Positions 1 to 9,549 are shown, counted from the first letter of the stretch. The stretch: 64,000 bases of DNA from WJJR01 sp964440935 (GCA_964440935.1 CAYTTY010000002.1:62001-126000); one strand, 5' to 3'. The notes: generated by a model not told the origin, from the letters alone. Made by a program: numbers and translations.

Positions 1-2226
1 ATTAAAGAGATCGCGTCCGGTCCAAATGGCCACACCGTCACCGTACATGTAGATATCCGATTGCTCTGTGGCGTTTGGTTGCGGTGCCTGCCGGCCGTCG
101 GCGACGATGATTGTCGCGGGATGTGTGTTGTACACGTCGAGTTCGAGCGGAGCGGTCGTTAACGGGTCCGCATCACGATATTCAGCATTGATACCGTTTG
201 TTATCCGCAGCCACACCGCCGCAACCGAGTCCTTATTGGTCAGTGAGGTTGGCCCGGATAAGGTGTGATCGAGAACCAGCGGATCGCCGATAAACGAAAA
301 GGCCACACCCAGAACAGAATTGCTGGGGAAGCTCTCGGTCTTCAATGCCGAGACCGCTTTGATGCGATACTGGTAGGGAATGGCATTTTGCGCCGTCCCA
401 TCAGTCGCCGACTCATCGGCATAGGTGGTGCCGATTAATTGCCAGTTCTGCCCGTCCTCACGGCGGTAAATCCGATGGGCGACAACATCAGGTTCAGACG
501 GCGAAACCCAGGATAAATGGACTGCCCCGTTACCGCGTTCAGCCGACAGGAGCAATGGTTCCGTGGGACGATTCGGGATTACGTCGACGGGGGGCGATGG
601 GATGCCCTCACGGCCGAGACTGTCGACCGACCGCACCACGTAGAAATAGCGTGATGTTTGCGACAAGCCACTATCGGTGAAGGTCGTGTCGTCTCGATCA
701 ATATTCGCGATCGGCGAACCAGTAAACGAAGTGGAGTCGAGCGAACGATAAACAGTGAACCCGGCGAGCCGTTGCGTTGCCTTGCTGCTCCAAGCCACGG
801 TTGCCGTCGAGTCACTCCACGATGCAATATGAACATCAGGCGGCGGTCCGACGGGTGCGGCTCGGAAATCTGTCTCCCAGAGCTCGATCAATCGCGCCAC
901 GGTGCTGTCGAACGGTGCGAAGTTCAATCCGGCGACAAATGACTCCGGATCGACCGCGTCGAAATGGTCCGTAAAATTCAGCGGGTCGGTGTGGAAGCTG
1001 TGTCCCAGGGCGAAGGCCCAGGCTGTCGTGATCGTTTCCCCTGGAGCCAGATCGATGGCGCCACGCGTTAACAAGAAGCGCGTGTCGGTGCCGTTGGCAA
1101 TGTCAGTCGCAATACTCGTCTCAGTCGGCGGTGTCCAGCCGTCGGCCGTAAAATTCAGTGCCGAATAGACCTGATCATAGTCGATTTCACCGTTGGCCAT
1201 GCGGTCGTAGCGGGCGGCATCACCCTGCATGCGTCCGAACCCACCGTCACTGTTTGTGTCAGCAGGATCACGCGACGGCCCCCAATCGTAGGCTTGCACA
1301 AAGGCAACCTGCCACCAGTTGAACGACGCCATCGGCAAGGCGGGAGTACTGCCAAGATACATGACGCCGAACAATTTGGTTGGAGACTCATCGGTGAACA
1401 GCAGAGTCGTCGAATCGGGGTCGCCGTCGTTGTCGGCACTCCAGGCGGCAGCGATGTCGTAGTTGTTGCCGTCAATATCGACCATGGTGTCACGGAACCC
1501 GGAAAGGTCATCACGCCAACGGTTCGATCGGGAGTACAGTCCCACATCGGCATCGGCGTGCCAGCCCATCCACAGATCTTCGACCAACTGCGTGCCGATA
1601 TTTGTGATCGTAGCCTCGACGATTAAGCCTTGGCCAAACGCGGGTTCATCCACAAGCCGCGTCACCAACTCGACACGAATCGGTAATGGACGATGAACGC
1701 CATCAATTTCATCGTCGTTGACTATTGACGGATCGGTCAACGTGTCAAAGACAACCGAGCGGAATTCTTCATCGCCCAGCGTATCGGTGAAGACAGGCGG
1801 CGAGGAGAGCGGCGGACGCAGCTCATCACGAGGCGGCCAGTCCATGTTGGCCGTGGAGACAAGCGTGTCTCCATCAACCATTCCCCCGACCCACAATCCG
1901 GCCTCAAACAGGTAGTTGATGCCCGATCCCGGTGGCGACTCAAACGACGGGGCTGGCAGGGTATCTGATGTGCCCAGTGTGCTGGAATCGATCAGATCCA
2001 ATGACCAGTTGCCGAGGATGCCCCAGTTGGTAACTGCCGTTCGGAATTCGCTGTTGTCGTGTGTCCGGAAGAGCGGCGAGGTCTCCGCAGCGGCCACACC
2101 CGCCGGAATGGCATACTCGTGCTCAGGGCCATCGGGCAGGGCAGATCTTGCCTCAGCCGACTGGAATCCCACAACGTGAGTGGCCAGAGCACACGTCAGT
2201 ATGGTCAGCAATAACAGTCGTCGCAT
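1..2226 (-). CDS. Secreted FN3-repeat protein, truncated by the left window edge
   Basis: About 742 codons are visible and no stop is reached before position 1, so the C-terminus lies outside. The ATG at 2226 is preceded by GGGAG a few bases upstream and opens with a signal peptide (MRRLLLLTILTCALATHVVG). Residues about 30-450 are a secreted, Asp/Thr-rich region I cannot assign; it contains NYLFEAGLWVGG, a stretch that I associate with surface proteins of FCB-group bacteria. Two fibronectin type III domains follow at about residues 455-545 and 550-640 (YYVVRSVD and YQYRIKAVS strands). They are followed by the start of another beta domain. The protein is presumably exported and surface located, possibly with a C-terminal sorting or dockerin-like domain off the window. 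The function is unknown. Confidence 0.85.
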   Translation of the reverse strand, partial: MRRLLLLTILTCALATHVVGFQSAEARSALPDGPEHEYAIPAGVAAAETSPLFRTHDNSEFRTAVTNWGILGNWSLDLIDSSTLGTSDTLPAPSFESPPGSGINYLFEAGLWVGGMVDGDTLVSTANMDWPPRDELRPPLSSPPVFTDTLGDEEFRSVVFDTLTDPSIVNDDEIDGVHRPLPIRVELVTRLVDEPAFGQGLIVEATITNIGTQLVEDLWMGWHADADVGLYSRSNRWRDDLSGFRDTMVDIDGNNYDIAAAWSADNDGDPDSTTLLFTDESPTKLFGVMYLGSTPALPMASFNWWQVAFVQAYDWGPSRDPADTNSDGGFGRMQGDAARYDRMANGEIDYDQVYSALNFTADGWTPPTETSIATDIANGTDTRFLLTRGAIDLAPGETITTAWAFALGHSFHTDPLNFTDHFDAVDPESFVAGLNFAPFDSTVARLIELWETDFRAAPVGPPPDVHIASWSDSTATVAWSSKATQRLAGFTVYRSLDSTSFTGSPIANIDRDDTTFTDSGLSQTSRYFYVVRSVDSLGREGIPSPPVDVIPNRPTEPLLLSAERGNGAVHLSWVSPSEPDVVAHRIYRREDGQNWQLIGTTYADESATDGTAQNAIPYQYRIKAVSALKTESFPSNSVLGVAFSFIGDPLVLDHTLSGPTSLTNKDSVAAVWLRITNGINAEYRDADPLTTAPLELDVYNTHPATIIVADGRQAPQPNATEQSDIYMYGDGVAIWTGRDLFN

Positions 2227-2268
2227 AAATCTCCCACTGGAGAAGATCGGGCGGGGACATCTCCAGCT

Positions 2269-2298
2269 ATAATGTACGAAACCGCCGGAATCTGTCAA
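2269..2298 (-). promoter_or_regulatory. Probable sigma-70-type promoter of the FN3-protein gene
   Basis: Read on the minus strand there is a perfect TTGACA at 2298-2293 and CATTAT (4 of 6 matches to TATAAT) at 2274-2269, with an 18-base spacer. It lies about 40 bases upstream of the ATG at 2226. This is assigned by pattern only. Confidence 0.5.
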
Positions 2299-2535
2299 TT
2301 GTGCCCGGAATCCTCGGGTAACGACCCGCCCGTCCCACTGGTGCCACGGGCATCCTCGCCCGTGGCCTACGAACGGATCTTAACGAGTCAAAACAACCAT
2401 TCCAGGAACTCGGGATTCAGCAGGCGCAACCAAATGGACTCAGCACCCCCAAGAAGTCGATATTCCGGTAAAAGCTGATTGCCCCAACACCGGTTACGAC
2501 CGTATCGATAGGTAAAGAGGAGGACTGCGAGCGAT
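2299..2535. other. Intergenic region between divergent genes, with one GCCACGGGC hairpin
   Basis: No coding sequence is supported here. A perfect 9-bp stem (GCCACGGGC at 2343-2351, GCCCGTGGC at 2358-2366) uses the same GCCACGGG core found in the large intergenic repeats at 12.2, 34, 46.5 and 55.7 kb. The last 20 bases contain GAGGAGGACTG upstream of the nuclease ATG, a usable ribosome binding site. No clear plus-strand promoter was recognised. Confidence 0.55.
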
Positions 2536-3768
2536 ATGATCTTCTCACACAGCCGCCTGAAGACCTACGAAAACTGTCCGCGGAAATTCGCGTTCCAGTA
2601 CATCGAAAAGCCCGACATCGAGCGCCGCGATTCGGTCGAAGCGTTCATGGGGACCGCCGCCCACAACTCGCTGGAGCACCTCTACCAGATGGTGATGATG
2701 GAGCGGGTCCCGAAGTGGGAGGAGATTCGCGACTTCTACGACGATTTCTGGGTCAAAAACTGGAATGATAACATCCTGATCGTCAACAAGAACCTCGCCG
2801 GCGAAGACTACCGGAATGTCGGCCGGCGCTGTCTGCAGGACTACTTTGTTGCGCACTTTCCGTTTGCCGAAGGACGAGTCCTGGGACTGGAAGAGCGTAT
2901 CGTCGTCGATTTGGACGGTTCCGGTGAGTACAAGCTGCAGGGGTTCATCGATCGCCTGCAACTGGCCGATGACGGTGTCACCGAGATCCACGATTACAAG
3001 ACCTCAAAGCGGCTGCCATCGCAGGAGGAAATCAATCGCGAACGGCAATTGGCGCTCTATCAGATCGGCATCGAGGAACGCTGGCCCGACACGAAGTCAG
3101 TGCGGCTGATCTGGCACTACATGCGCTCCAACCGCAAGCTCATCTCAATGCGCACACGTGAGTCCCTCGACGATCTGCGTAAGGAAACGATCAACGTAAT
3201 CGACCAAATCGGCTACGCCACCGAACGGCACGACTTCGCGCCGAACGAGACGATGTTGTGCGACTGGTGTGAGTTTTACGAGCTGTGTCCCGCCAAACGT
3301 CACCAGGTGTCCACGTCGATGCTGTCAAAGGAACAGTTCGATGCCGATGACGGTGTTCGTCTGGTCGATGAATTCATTGCGGCCAAGCAACGGGCCGATG
3401 ATGCCAAAACCAAGCAGGATGAAGCGCGAGAACGCATCGTGGAGTTTGCCCAGCAGCGGGATCTCACACGCATCTACGGCCACGGCTGGAGCGTGAACGT
3501 CACTCGACGCAAGGAACTCTCCGTGCCGCCATCGAAGTCGTCGGAACGCCTGAATCTTGAAGCGATTGTGAAAGCCTCGGGTAAGTGGGATGACGTCTCC
3601 GATTTGTCCCGCTATAAACTCCCCAAAGCATTACAAACCGACCTCTTCGACACCCACACCCGCGAACGCATCGCGAGTCTCCTCACGGAGGGCGAACGCA
3701 TCACCGTAACCACCAAGAAGTCCGTCCGCGAATTTGACGAAGAACCGGATGTTGGCGGAGTAATGTAG
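2536..3768 (+). CDS. RecB-like PD-(D/E)XK nuclease with a predicted 4Fe-4S cluster
   Basis: This 410-aa protein belongs to the PDDEXK_1 (RecB/AddB/Cas4-type) nuclease superfamily. It begins FSHSRLKTYENCPRKF, the usual opening of the family. Visible active-site elements are H43 (GTAAHNSLEH), D139 (GFIDRL), and D153 and K155 (HDYKTSK). C14, C242, C245 and C251 (CDWCEFYELC) match the four-cysteine staple that holds a 4Fe-4S cluster in AddB and Cas4-like nucleases. Residues 275-320 are a charged helical segment, followed by a C-terminal domain I do not recognise. No helicase or cas gene is next to it, so it is a stand-alone nuclease, probably acting on DNA ends in repair. The substrate is inferred from the family only. 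Confidence 0.85.
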   Translation: MIFSHSRLKTYENCPRKFAFQYIEKPDIERRDSVEAFMGTAAHNSLEHLYQMVMMERVPKWEEIRDFYDDFWVKNWNDNILIVNKNLAGEDYRNVGRRCLQDYFVAHFPFAEGRVLGLEERIVVDLDGSGEYKLQGFIDRLQLADDGVTEIHDYKTSKRLPSQEEINRERQLALYQIGIEERWPDTKSVRLIWHYMRSNRKLISMRTRESLDDLRKETINVIDQIGYATERHDFAPNETMLCDWCEFYELCPAKRHQVSTSMLSKEQFDADDGVRLVDEFIAAKQRADDAKTKQDEARERIVEFAQQRDLTRIYGHGWSVNVTRRKELSVPPSKSSERLNLEAIVKASGKWDDVSDLSRYKLPKALQTDLFDTHTRERIASLLTEGERITVTTKKSVREFDEEPDVGGVM

Positions 3769-3914
3769 GGTGGGTGCTCCGCACCCACCATGCCTGGCCA
3801 TGTCTGGCTGTAGCGCAATTCCAATGTGAGTTACGCGAGCCCTGATGGCGAAATGCCGCCATCAGGGCCACGACTACACAATTCACTTGTAGTCCGGCCG
3901 CCGCGGCCGGACAG
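3769..3914. repeat. Cluster of three intergenic hairpin modules
   Basis: Three palindromes follow the nuclease stop codon. They are GGTGGGTGC/GCACCCACC at about 3771-3790, GCCCTGATGGCG/GCCGCCATCAGGGC at about 3839-3869, and GTCCGGCCGC/GCGGCCGGAC at about 3892-3914. The middle one recurs in inverted arrangement at 50013-50047 (GGCCCTGATAGCG/GCCATCAGGGC). None is followed by a T-run, so they look like dispersed repeat modules, not terminators, though they could slow 3' exonucleases. Confidence 0.6.
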
Positions 3915-3974
3915 GGCTCCTGATCTTCAGTACCTACCAATCACAGATTGGCCCGTATCGCCACGCAACGGTAC

Positions 3975-4006
3975 AAAAAAAAACGGGCGATCCGAAGACC
4001 GCCCGT
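3975..4006 (-). terminator. Rho-independent terminator of the S41 protease gene
   Basis: On the minus strand the stem ACGGGCG/CGCCCGT (3983-4006) is followed directly by nine T residues (A-run at 3975-3983 on the plus strand). It sits 27 bases beyond the protease stop codon. An outer pairing (CACGCAACGG/CCGTTGCGTG at 3962-4012) extends the palindrome. Confidence 0.85.
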
Positions 4007-4032
4007 TGCGTGTTCACTTATGAGCGACTGAA

Positions 4033-5805
4033 TTATCCCTGGCCTTTATTGGCTTCGTAATCCGATGACAGGATCCGCGAGTACTCGTCTTTCTGTTTTA
4101 ACAGTTCGATTGCTTTCTGGACATACTCGTCGTCCTCTAAGACCACACCTTCGTAAAACCCGGTCTGACCATACGTCTGTGTCAGTACGGCACGCTTGAT
4201 TTCGCGCGCGATGTCGCTGCGATTGGTTCGGAATTCGTACTCTTTTTCCTTCTCGGTCAGGGCTTGCACATCGGCGATCGACGCTTCGAATATCTCCGCA
4301 CGTTCCGGATCTTCGGCGAGCTCTTCTTTGAGCGTTTCGAGCTGCATTTCGGTTTCGGTCTTGTAATCGAATTCCTGATCCTCGAGATATTGACGGAACT
4401 CGTTCCAAACCTCTTCGGTCACCGTGAAGTCACGGGGGATGTCATCATGTGTGTTCGCATAATGGAGCGCGAAGTTAAAGAACTTGCCCTGCCGCCACAA
4501 ATTGATTTGCAGGGCCGACCACGTTGGCTGCTCGACAATCACATCGGGGATAATGCCGCCGCCGCCATAAACTTTGCGCCCGCCGTTCGTGTAGAAGATG
4601 TCCTCTTCGGACGGTTCCTCCTCGACCAGATCACCGTTTTCATCGCGTTCCGGATGTTTGGTCGCACGGCTCGGTTTCTGAATCGAGCGTCCCGATGGCA
4701 CATAGTACCGCGCGGTGGTCAGCTTGAGCGCAACGTCGTCGGTCTCCGGTAACTGGAAGATCTGCTGCACGAGTCCCTTGCCGAAAGTCGTATTGCCCAC
4801 CACAATGCCACGATCCCAGTCCTGCACCGCGCCCGAGACGATCTCCGATGCCGAGGCCGTACCGCCGTCGACCAGAATGACCAATTTACCATTGCTCCAC
4901 AGCGACTTTTCGGTCGCGAAGTACTTGCGCTGCGATTCTTCATCACGGCCCTGGGTGTAGACGACCAGCTGATCGTCTTCCAGAAACAGCCCCGCCACCT
5001 TCACCGCTTGATCCAGGAGTCCGCCGCCATTGCTGCGCAGATCGAAAATCAACGATCTGGCGCCGTCCTGTTTCAACGACGTGATCGCATCGACCAATTC
5101 CTCTTCGGTGCTTTGGGAGAATTTGTTCAGCCGGAGATAACCGATCTTGTCTTCCTGGTCGGCCATACCGTAGTAGGGGACCGACTTCAATTCGATCAGT
5201 GCACGCTCGACCTCATAATCGAGCGGTTTCAGCAGACTGCCGCGCGAAATGGTCAGAGTTACCGACGTTCCCGCGGGGCCACGCATCAACTTCGCGGCAT
5301 CCTCTGTCGACATCCCGGCGGTCGACTTGCCATCGATCTTGATGATCCGGTCGCCGGCCCGGAGCCCAACACGTTCGGCCGGTGTGCCCTCGATCGGTGC
5401 AACAATGGTGACCGTGTCCTCGCGCAGGTCAATTTGCATCCCCAATCCTTCGTACTTCCCCTGCGTCGATTCCATCAACCGGTCGTAGGAGCGCCGTTCG
5501 AGGAGAACCGAAAACGGATCCAGCACGTCGAGCATGCCGCGAATCCCGGCGTAGGTCATCTCCTTGTTGTCGACCGTATCCATGTAGTGCGACTGGATAC
5601 GGTAGGAGATATCATTCATCAATTTGGTGTATCTATAGAGCGTCTCGCGCGACATGCGGCGGTCGCCCACGTCGGTCGAGGCGCCGCTCTGGGCCCAGAC
5701 CTGACGATCGGGTGTGGCCTCACCAGATCCGACCACCCAAATGATGGCGGCCGCAAAGATCGCCAGAAATGTTAGTGTTAAGCGGAATCGTCGGTCGGTC
5801 GTCAT
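4033..5805 (-). CDS. ctpA: S41-family C-terminal processing peptidase with PDZ domain
   Basis: This 590-aa periplasmic serine protease cleaves unstructured C-termini of envelope proteins. It has an N-terminal signal/anchor (about residues 8-27), a Ctp N-terminal helical region, a PDZ domain (about residues 118-190, GLGMQI...AGDRIIKIDG), and the S41 catalytic domain. The Ser/Lys dyad is S318 (TASASEIV) and K343 (FGKG), spaced 25 residues apart as in E. coli Prc. The C-terminal 150 residues are highly charged and helical (KEELAEDPERAEIF). The ATG has GGGAGG seven to eight bases upstream and a strong terminator lies downstream, so the gene is probably monocistronic. The assignment to the family is secure; the substrate is unknown. 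Confidence 0.95.
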   Translation of the reverse strand: MTTDRRFRLTLTFLAIFAAAIIWVVGSGEATPDRQVWAQSGASTDVGDRRMSRETLYRYTKLMNDISYRIQSHYMDTVDNKEMTYAGIRGMLDVLDPFSVLLERRSYDRLMESTQGKYEGLGMQIDLREDTVTIVAPIEGTPAERVGLRAGDRIIKIDGKSTAGMSTEDAAKLMRGPAGTSVTLTISRGSLLKPLDYEVERALIELKSVPYYGMADQEDKIGYLRLNKFSQSTEEELVDAITSLKQDGARSLIFDLRSNGGGLLDQAVKVAGLFLEDDQLVVYTQGRDEESQRKYFATEKSLWSNGKLVILVDGGTASASEIVSGAVQDWDRGIVVGNTTFGKGLVQQIFQLPETDDVALKLTTARYYVPSGRSIQKPSRATKHPERDENGDLVEEEPSEEDIFYTNGGRKVYGGGGIIPDVIVEQPTWSALQINLWRQGKFFNFALHYANTHDDIPRDFTVTEEVWNEFRQYLEDQEFDYKTETEMQLETLKEELAEDPERAEIFEASIADVQALTEKEKEYEFRTNRSDIAREIKRAVLTQTYGQTGFYEGVVLEDDEYVQKAIELLKQKDEYSRILSSDYEANKGQG

Positions 5806-6162
5806 GATATCTGCCTCCCAGGCTCTTCAAGCTGGATCATCCGATGACAGAGAAAGTTAAATCCTCACGCCGGGTGTCATTCCTATACGATGGCCCCAAG
5901 GCCATTTCATTGCAACATTTGATCGGTCCGATTGCATACTTCGCTCGCATTACACCTCTTGGGACGGGTGTGACCTATAGTAACGCAAGGTGAATGCCAC
6001 ATTCCGGTGGTCGCATCAACGGCGTAGTAAAGAAGATGAGCGCCCCAGTCATCACAATACTACGTCTGAGTGGATACGTTGTTCCCTCTAACATCTTGGC
6101 ACCGGTGGATTTCGGGGATTTGGGGCAGTACCTGAGAAGCGATTTGTGGTCCTTCGAGCCGT
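5806..6162. other. Gap upstream of ctpA and downstream of the TPR membrane protein
   Basis: No gene is supported in these 357 bases. The ctpA-proximal end carries its ribosome binding site (GGGAGGC on the minus strand). A short palindrome ATGGCC-CCAA-GGCCAT sits at 5889-5904 and could be an operator or a weak terminator. I could not settle on a promoter. Confidence 0.4.
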
Positions 6163-8544
6163 TCAATCCAGGTACCGTTGCAAGTAGTCCATGCTCGAAT
6201 CCTGTGGTGCACGCTGGAGATAGCGCTGCGCCGCCTCTTTGGCTGACTCATGATCTCCTTGATCTGCATACAGATACACCAGTTCGAGGAATGGGATGGC
6301 CATGTTCTGATTGAGTTCCGCGGCCCGGTGGAGGTGGGCTCTCGCGCTATCCCACTGTCCGCGATTACGTTGCACCGAACCCAAGTAAAAATGGAGAGTC
6401 GCCGACTGAGGTGTGAAGTGAAATGCCCGCATGAGGGCGGCCTGAGCCGAGTCGTACTGTTCCTCCTGATACCAGACAGTTCCCAGCAGAAACGGCGGTG
6501 AACCCGATCGGGGGAATTCTCGTTCCCACTCCCGAGCAATAGCAATAGCTTCATCGCGGCGTCCAGACCATTGGAGCATCTGCACCAGCCGCTGGTAAAT
6601 ATCCGCCTTCTGCTCGGCACCACGTTCAAGCGCACCCTGTAATTGTTCAACGGCATTCGCCGTATCCGCCATCACCTGATACACCTGTCCGGCATAATAC
6701 CAGGCCACACCGGATTCGGGGATCATCGACTTGGCCTGTTCGAGGGTGGATAGTGCGTCATCAAAACGCTGCGCTTGGGCATACAGCATTCCCAACGTGC
6801 ACATCTGATCATAACTCGAGTCGCCGACCGCCAGCAATCTCTGCGTGGTGTGAATCGCGTCCTCCCACGCACCGGTCTCCTGTTGCAGGATGGCGAGATT
6901 GCGCAGGTACTTTGCGTTGGTTGAATCGTATTCCACCGCGCTTTCGTAGGCGATTCGGGCACTGTCGTTCTGTCCAAGATTCTCATACGCGTTACCCAAA
7001 TTTGCCCAACGTGTCGCATTCTGGGGCTCGCCCTGAACGGCCTTATGCAAATGCGATTTGGCCAGGTCGGGGCGCCCCAGTTCTTTTGCGAGAACCGTTC
7101 CCCAAGGCGGCAATCGTGAGCCCTCGAAGTAATTCGCCGCATAGTGGGGATCCTGGTGTATGAGACGGTCGACACGAGTGACGACGGTCATTTCATTCTG
7201 CGCCGAAACGACAAATCCACCGACATGGGCGATGGCCACGGCCGCCACCGGTACCCAGACCCAGTGTGGAGGGTGTGACTTAGGGAACCAATGAGCAATG
7301 TAATATCCCGCCCAAATCGACATTGGCAAGGCGAATGCCGCCAACAGATCCCAGTCGCGAAAGGCGCCGATCAGTGGATCGATCCAAAACGAGAACATCC
7401 AGGCACTGGCTGCAATCGCGACGACCGTGCCCAGCCTGGGATGAGGCCGCGATTGCTCCCGCTTGACCAGCCAGCCGACCAGTGCCACGACACCAACCGG
7501 CGCGAGGAACAAAAGCAGATTGAATTGATCGAGCAGATGCGTTGGCGAAAACGCGGTGTACTGTGAGTCGGGTGTTGCAAAGACCGGCACGAACAATGGC
7601 GGTCCGATCATCCGATACAGCACCGTGGCCGCCAGCCACGCAATAAAACCGAGCGCGAACGTCACCCCAATAGTGTCTCGATTGGAAGATGTTTCACGGG
7701 GGCGGAATACACGGATCGTGGCCCAGATCATGCCCGGCAACGTCACAAACGCCAATTGATGGAACGCCACGGCGGCCACCCAGCACCCCCACGCGGCCCA
7801 GAGCAGTCCACACCTGCTGCGAGCCTCCAGCAGAAACACAATCGTCCACAAAAGCGAGACGTTCGCGAGCGCGTAGCTTTCCACGTGTCCGAAGAACAAC
7901 ACCATCGCCCCGCTGGCCATGGCCGCTGCGATGACAAGCCCGCGTACCGCACGATCTGTACTCAAGGCGCGCGCGATGCGGATCAGCGCCCAGACGCTCA
8001 ACATCCCGGCCACCGACGCCACCAGCGCATATGCCAGCGGGATGTCGCCGCCCAGCGGCATCACCAGAACCCGGTAGACAACCCAATGTGCGAGCAAATC
8101 AAAGTACTGCGTCGACAGATGGACGCCAATCGTCGGCATGTTGCCGTCTTCAAAATACCCGAGAAATGAATACCCATCGCCGTAGGCCAACGCGTCCATC
8201 CGGAACACGAACATGATGATTCCCAGCGCGACGACGGCGGCTGCGCGGGCAAGACGAGATGCGAGGAACTGCGACACTTCTTGAGCAATGGATGCTGCCA
8301 ACCGAGGAATGAAGCAGATGACAACAAGGACGACAAACCCCAAACGCCAGACCAACGAGATGTCCGACCAGTAGTTGACACCCCACGATTCCAGGCCGGG
8401 TGCAAACGATGTCACGACATGCAACAGCATCAAAACACCCAAACCGATCAACACCCACATCATGGGAGGCGACAGTCCAACCGCTGGCGCTGGCGCCTTG
8501 GCCGCTGACCGTTTGGGCGGATGTCTGTCGCGATGCTTGGCCAT
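6163..8544 (-). CDS. Polytopic membrane protein with C-terminal TPR array
   Basis: The first half (to about residue 430) contains about eleven or twelve hydrophobic segments with short polar loops. One early loop has DALAYGDGYSF and a nearby FGHVESYALANVS motif. The layout resembles GT-C type membrane glycosyltransferases, but I do not see a diagnostic catalytic signature. The second half (about 450-793) is at least eight tetratricopeptide repeats (for example WANLGNAYENLGQNDSARIA, WYYAGQVYQVMADTANAVEQ), probably on the periplasmic side. I prefer the ATG at 8544; an in-frame TTG at 8550 would add two residues. It may be a sugar transferase or an assembly factor for surface glycans. The function is not established. 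Confidence 0.8.
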   Translation of the reverse strand: MAKHRDRHPPKRSAAKAPAPAVGLSPPMMWVLIGLGVLMLLHVVTSFAPGLESWGVNYWSDISLVWRLGFVVLVVICFIPRLAASIAQEVSQFLASRLARAAAVVALGIIMFVFRMDALAYGDGYSFLGYFEDGNMPTIGVHLSTQYFDLLAHWVVYRVLVMPLGGDIPLAYALVASVAGMLSVWALIRIARALSTDRAVRGLVIAAAMASGAMVLFFGHVESYALANVSLLWTIVFLLEARSRCGLLWAAWGCWVAAVAFHQLAFVTLPGMIWATIRVFRPRETSSNRDTIGVTFALGFIAWLAATVLYRMIGPPLFVPVFATPDSQYTAFSPTHLLDQFNLLLFLAPVGVVALVGWLVKREQSRPHPRLGTVVAIAASAWMFSFWIDPLIGAFRDWDLLAAFALPMSIWAGYYIAHWFPKSHPPHWVWVPVAAVAIAHVGGFVVSAQNEMTVVTRVDRLIHQDPHYAANYFEGSRLPPWGTVLAKELGRPDLAKSHLHKAVQGEPQNATRWANLGNAYENLGQNDSARIAYESAVEYDSTNAKYLRNLAILQQETGAWEDAIHTTQRLLAVGDSSYDQMCTLGMLYAQAQRFDDALSTLEQAKSMIPESGVAWYYAGQVYQVMADTANAVEQLQGALERGAEQKADIYQRLVQMLQWSGRRDEAIAIAREWEREFPRSGSPPFLLGTVWYQEEQYDSAQAALMRAFHFTPQSATLHFYLGSVQRNRGQWDSARAHLHRAAELNQNMAIPFLELVYLYADQGDHESAKEAAQRYLQRAPQDSSMDYLQRYLD

Positions 8545-8718
8545 AATCAATCGTCGGTGTTTGCCGGCGGGAATCTACGGCTTTTGCCGGCGACGGGCAA
8601 ACCCTCGTTCTTTCCGGTTCCACCGGAGGACTGATAACAATGAGCACTGTCGAAGTGCCTGGTCCCCACAACCACATTTTCCCTCGACCTCGTCTCTCAC
8701 AGCGGCTTCATTAACACC

Positions 8719-9240
8719 ATGGAGATTCGATTGCTGACACGCCACGATGCGGCAGCCTTCCGTGAGTTCCGACTGGAGGGTTTGCACAATCACCCCGAGG
8801 CGTTTGGCGAAAGTGCCCAGGAGTTTGCCGCCCTGAGCACGGAGGAGATTGCTGCACGCATCCCGGCGACCGGTGACATCAGTCAGGGATTCATCCTTGG
8901 AGCGTACGAAGATGGACGGCTGCGGGGCATCACGTGTCTGATGCGTTCGCCCTATCTAAAGAAACGGCACCATGCCGAACTATGGGGGATGCACGTCGCC
9001 GCTGATGTCCGGCGGCGGGGAATTGGGGAAAGGTTGGTGAATGACCTGATCGCACGCGCGCGCACTATCGATGGTCTCGAACTGGTGCATCTCACCGCCG
9101 CGACCGTCAATGAACGAGCATGGAAACTCTACGAGAAATGTGGATTCACGATCTACGGCACCGAACCGAAAGCGCTGCGCATCGATGGTGTCGATTATGA
9201 TCAACACCATATGATTCTGGACCTGTCAAAACTCCCATGA
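8719..9240 (+). CDS. GNAT-family N-acetyltransferase
   Basis: This 173-aa protein is a single GNAT domain of normal length. Motif A is visible as VRRRGIGERL (R98, G101, G103), which would bind the acetyl-CoA pyrophosphate. Motif B is NERAWKLYEKCGF at about residues 130-143. The N-terminus MEIRLLTRHDAAAFREFRLE is typical of the family. Its stop overlaps the ATG of the next gene by four bases (ATGA), so the two are probably translationally coupled. The acceptor substrate cannot be told from the sequence. Confidence 0.9.
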   Translation: MEIRLLTRHDAAAFREFRLEGLHNHPEAFGESAQEFAALSTEEIAARIPATGDISQGFILGAYEDGRLRGITCLMRSPYLKKRHHAELWGMHVAADVRRRGIGERLVNDLIARARTIDGLELVHLTAATVNERAWKLYEKCGFTIYGTEPKALRIDGVDYDQHHMILDLSKLP

Positions 9241-9539
9241 ATACCACACAACGACCACATCCACTGAGTCCGCTCAGTCGACCTGTGAAGGCGATCACCG
9301 CCAGTGTTCTCAGCATCCTGCTTTTACTTCCCCGTATCGTCTACGCGCGCCCACAGACAGTCGATTCCCTGAGCGTTCCCGCGGGCGAGGAGGGTTTTTT
9401 GGCGCAGGTCGCCCGCTTTCTCTACAATAATTTCGGACCAGTGGGGTTGGTGCTGACCATCATCATGGCTGTCATTCTAATTGTCACGCTGCGTCGCGGC
9501 TCATCGAGCGATACTGCAAAGACAAACGGGCAGCCGTAA
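9237..9539 (+). CDS. Small exported membrane protein, unknown function
   Basis: This 100-aa protein overlaps the GNAT gene by four bases. It has a probable signal segment (about residues 20-38, ending IVYARPQ), then a predicted helix AQVARFLYNNFGPVG, a transmembrane segment (about residues 68-86, LVLTIIMAVILIVTL) and a short basic tail. I recognise no family. The tight overlap suggests it is made together with the acetyltransferase. Confidence 0.65.
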   Translation: MNTTQRPHPLSPLSRPVKAITASVLSILLLLPRIVYARPQTVDSLSVPAGEEGFLAQVARFLYNNFGPVGLVLTIIMAVILIVTLRRGSSSDTAKTNGQP

Positions 9540-9549
9540 AGGCTGCCCG
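9527..9549. terminator. Shared terminator hairpin between convergent genes
   Basis: A perfect 9-bp stem CGGGCAGCC/GGCTGCCCG with loop GTAAA overlaps the stop codon of the small membrane protein. On the minus strand it is followed by TTTGTCTTT, so it best serves the subtilisin gene. It may also end the plus-strand transcript. Confidence 0.7.

Noticed and set aside
5008..5775. Plus-strand open frame opposite the S41 protease
   Set aside because: Antisense shadow of a gene with intact catalytic residues.
5994..6314. Plus-strand open frame downstream of the membrane/TPR gene
   Set aside because: Overlaps the 3' end of the minus-strand TPR coding sequence and has no recognisable features.
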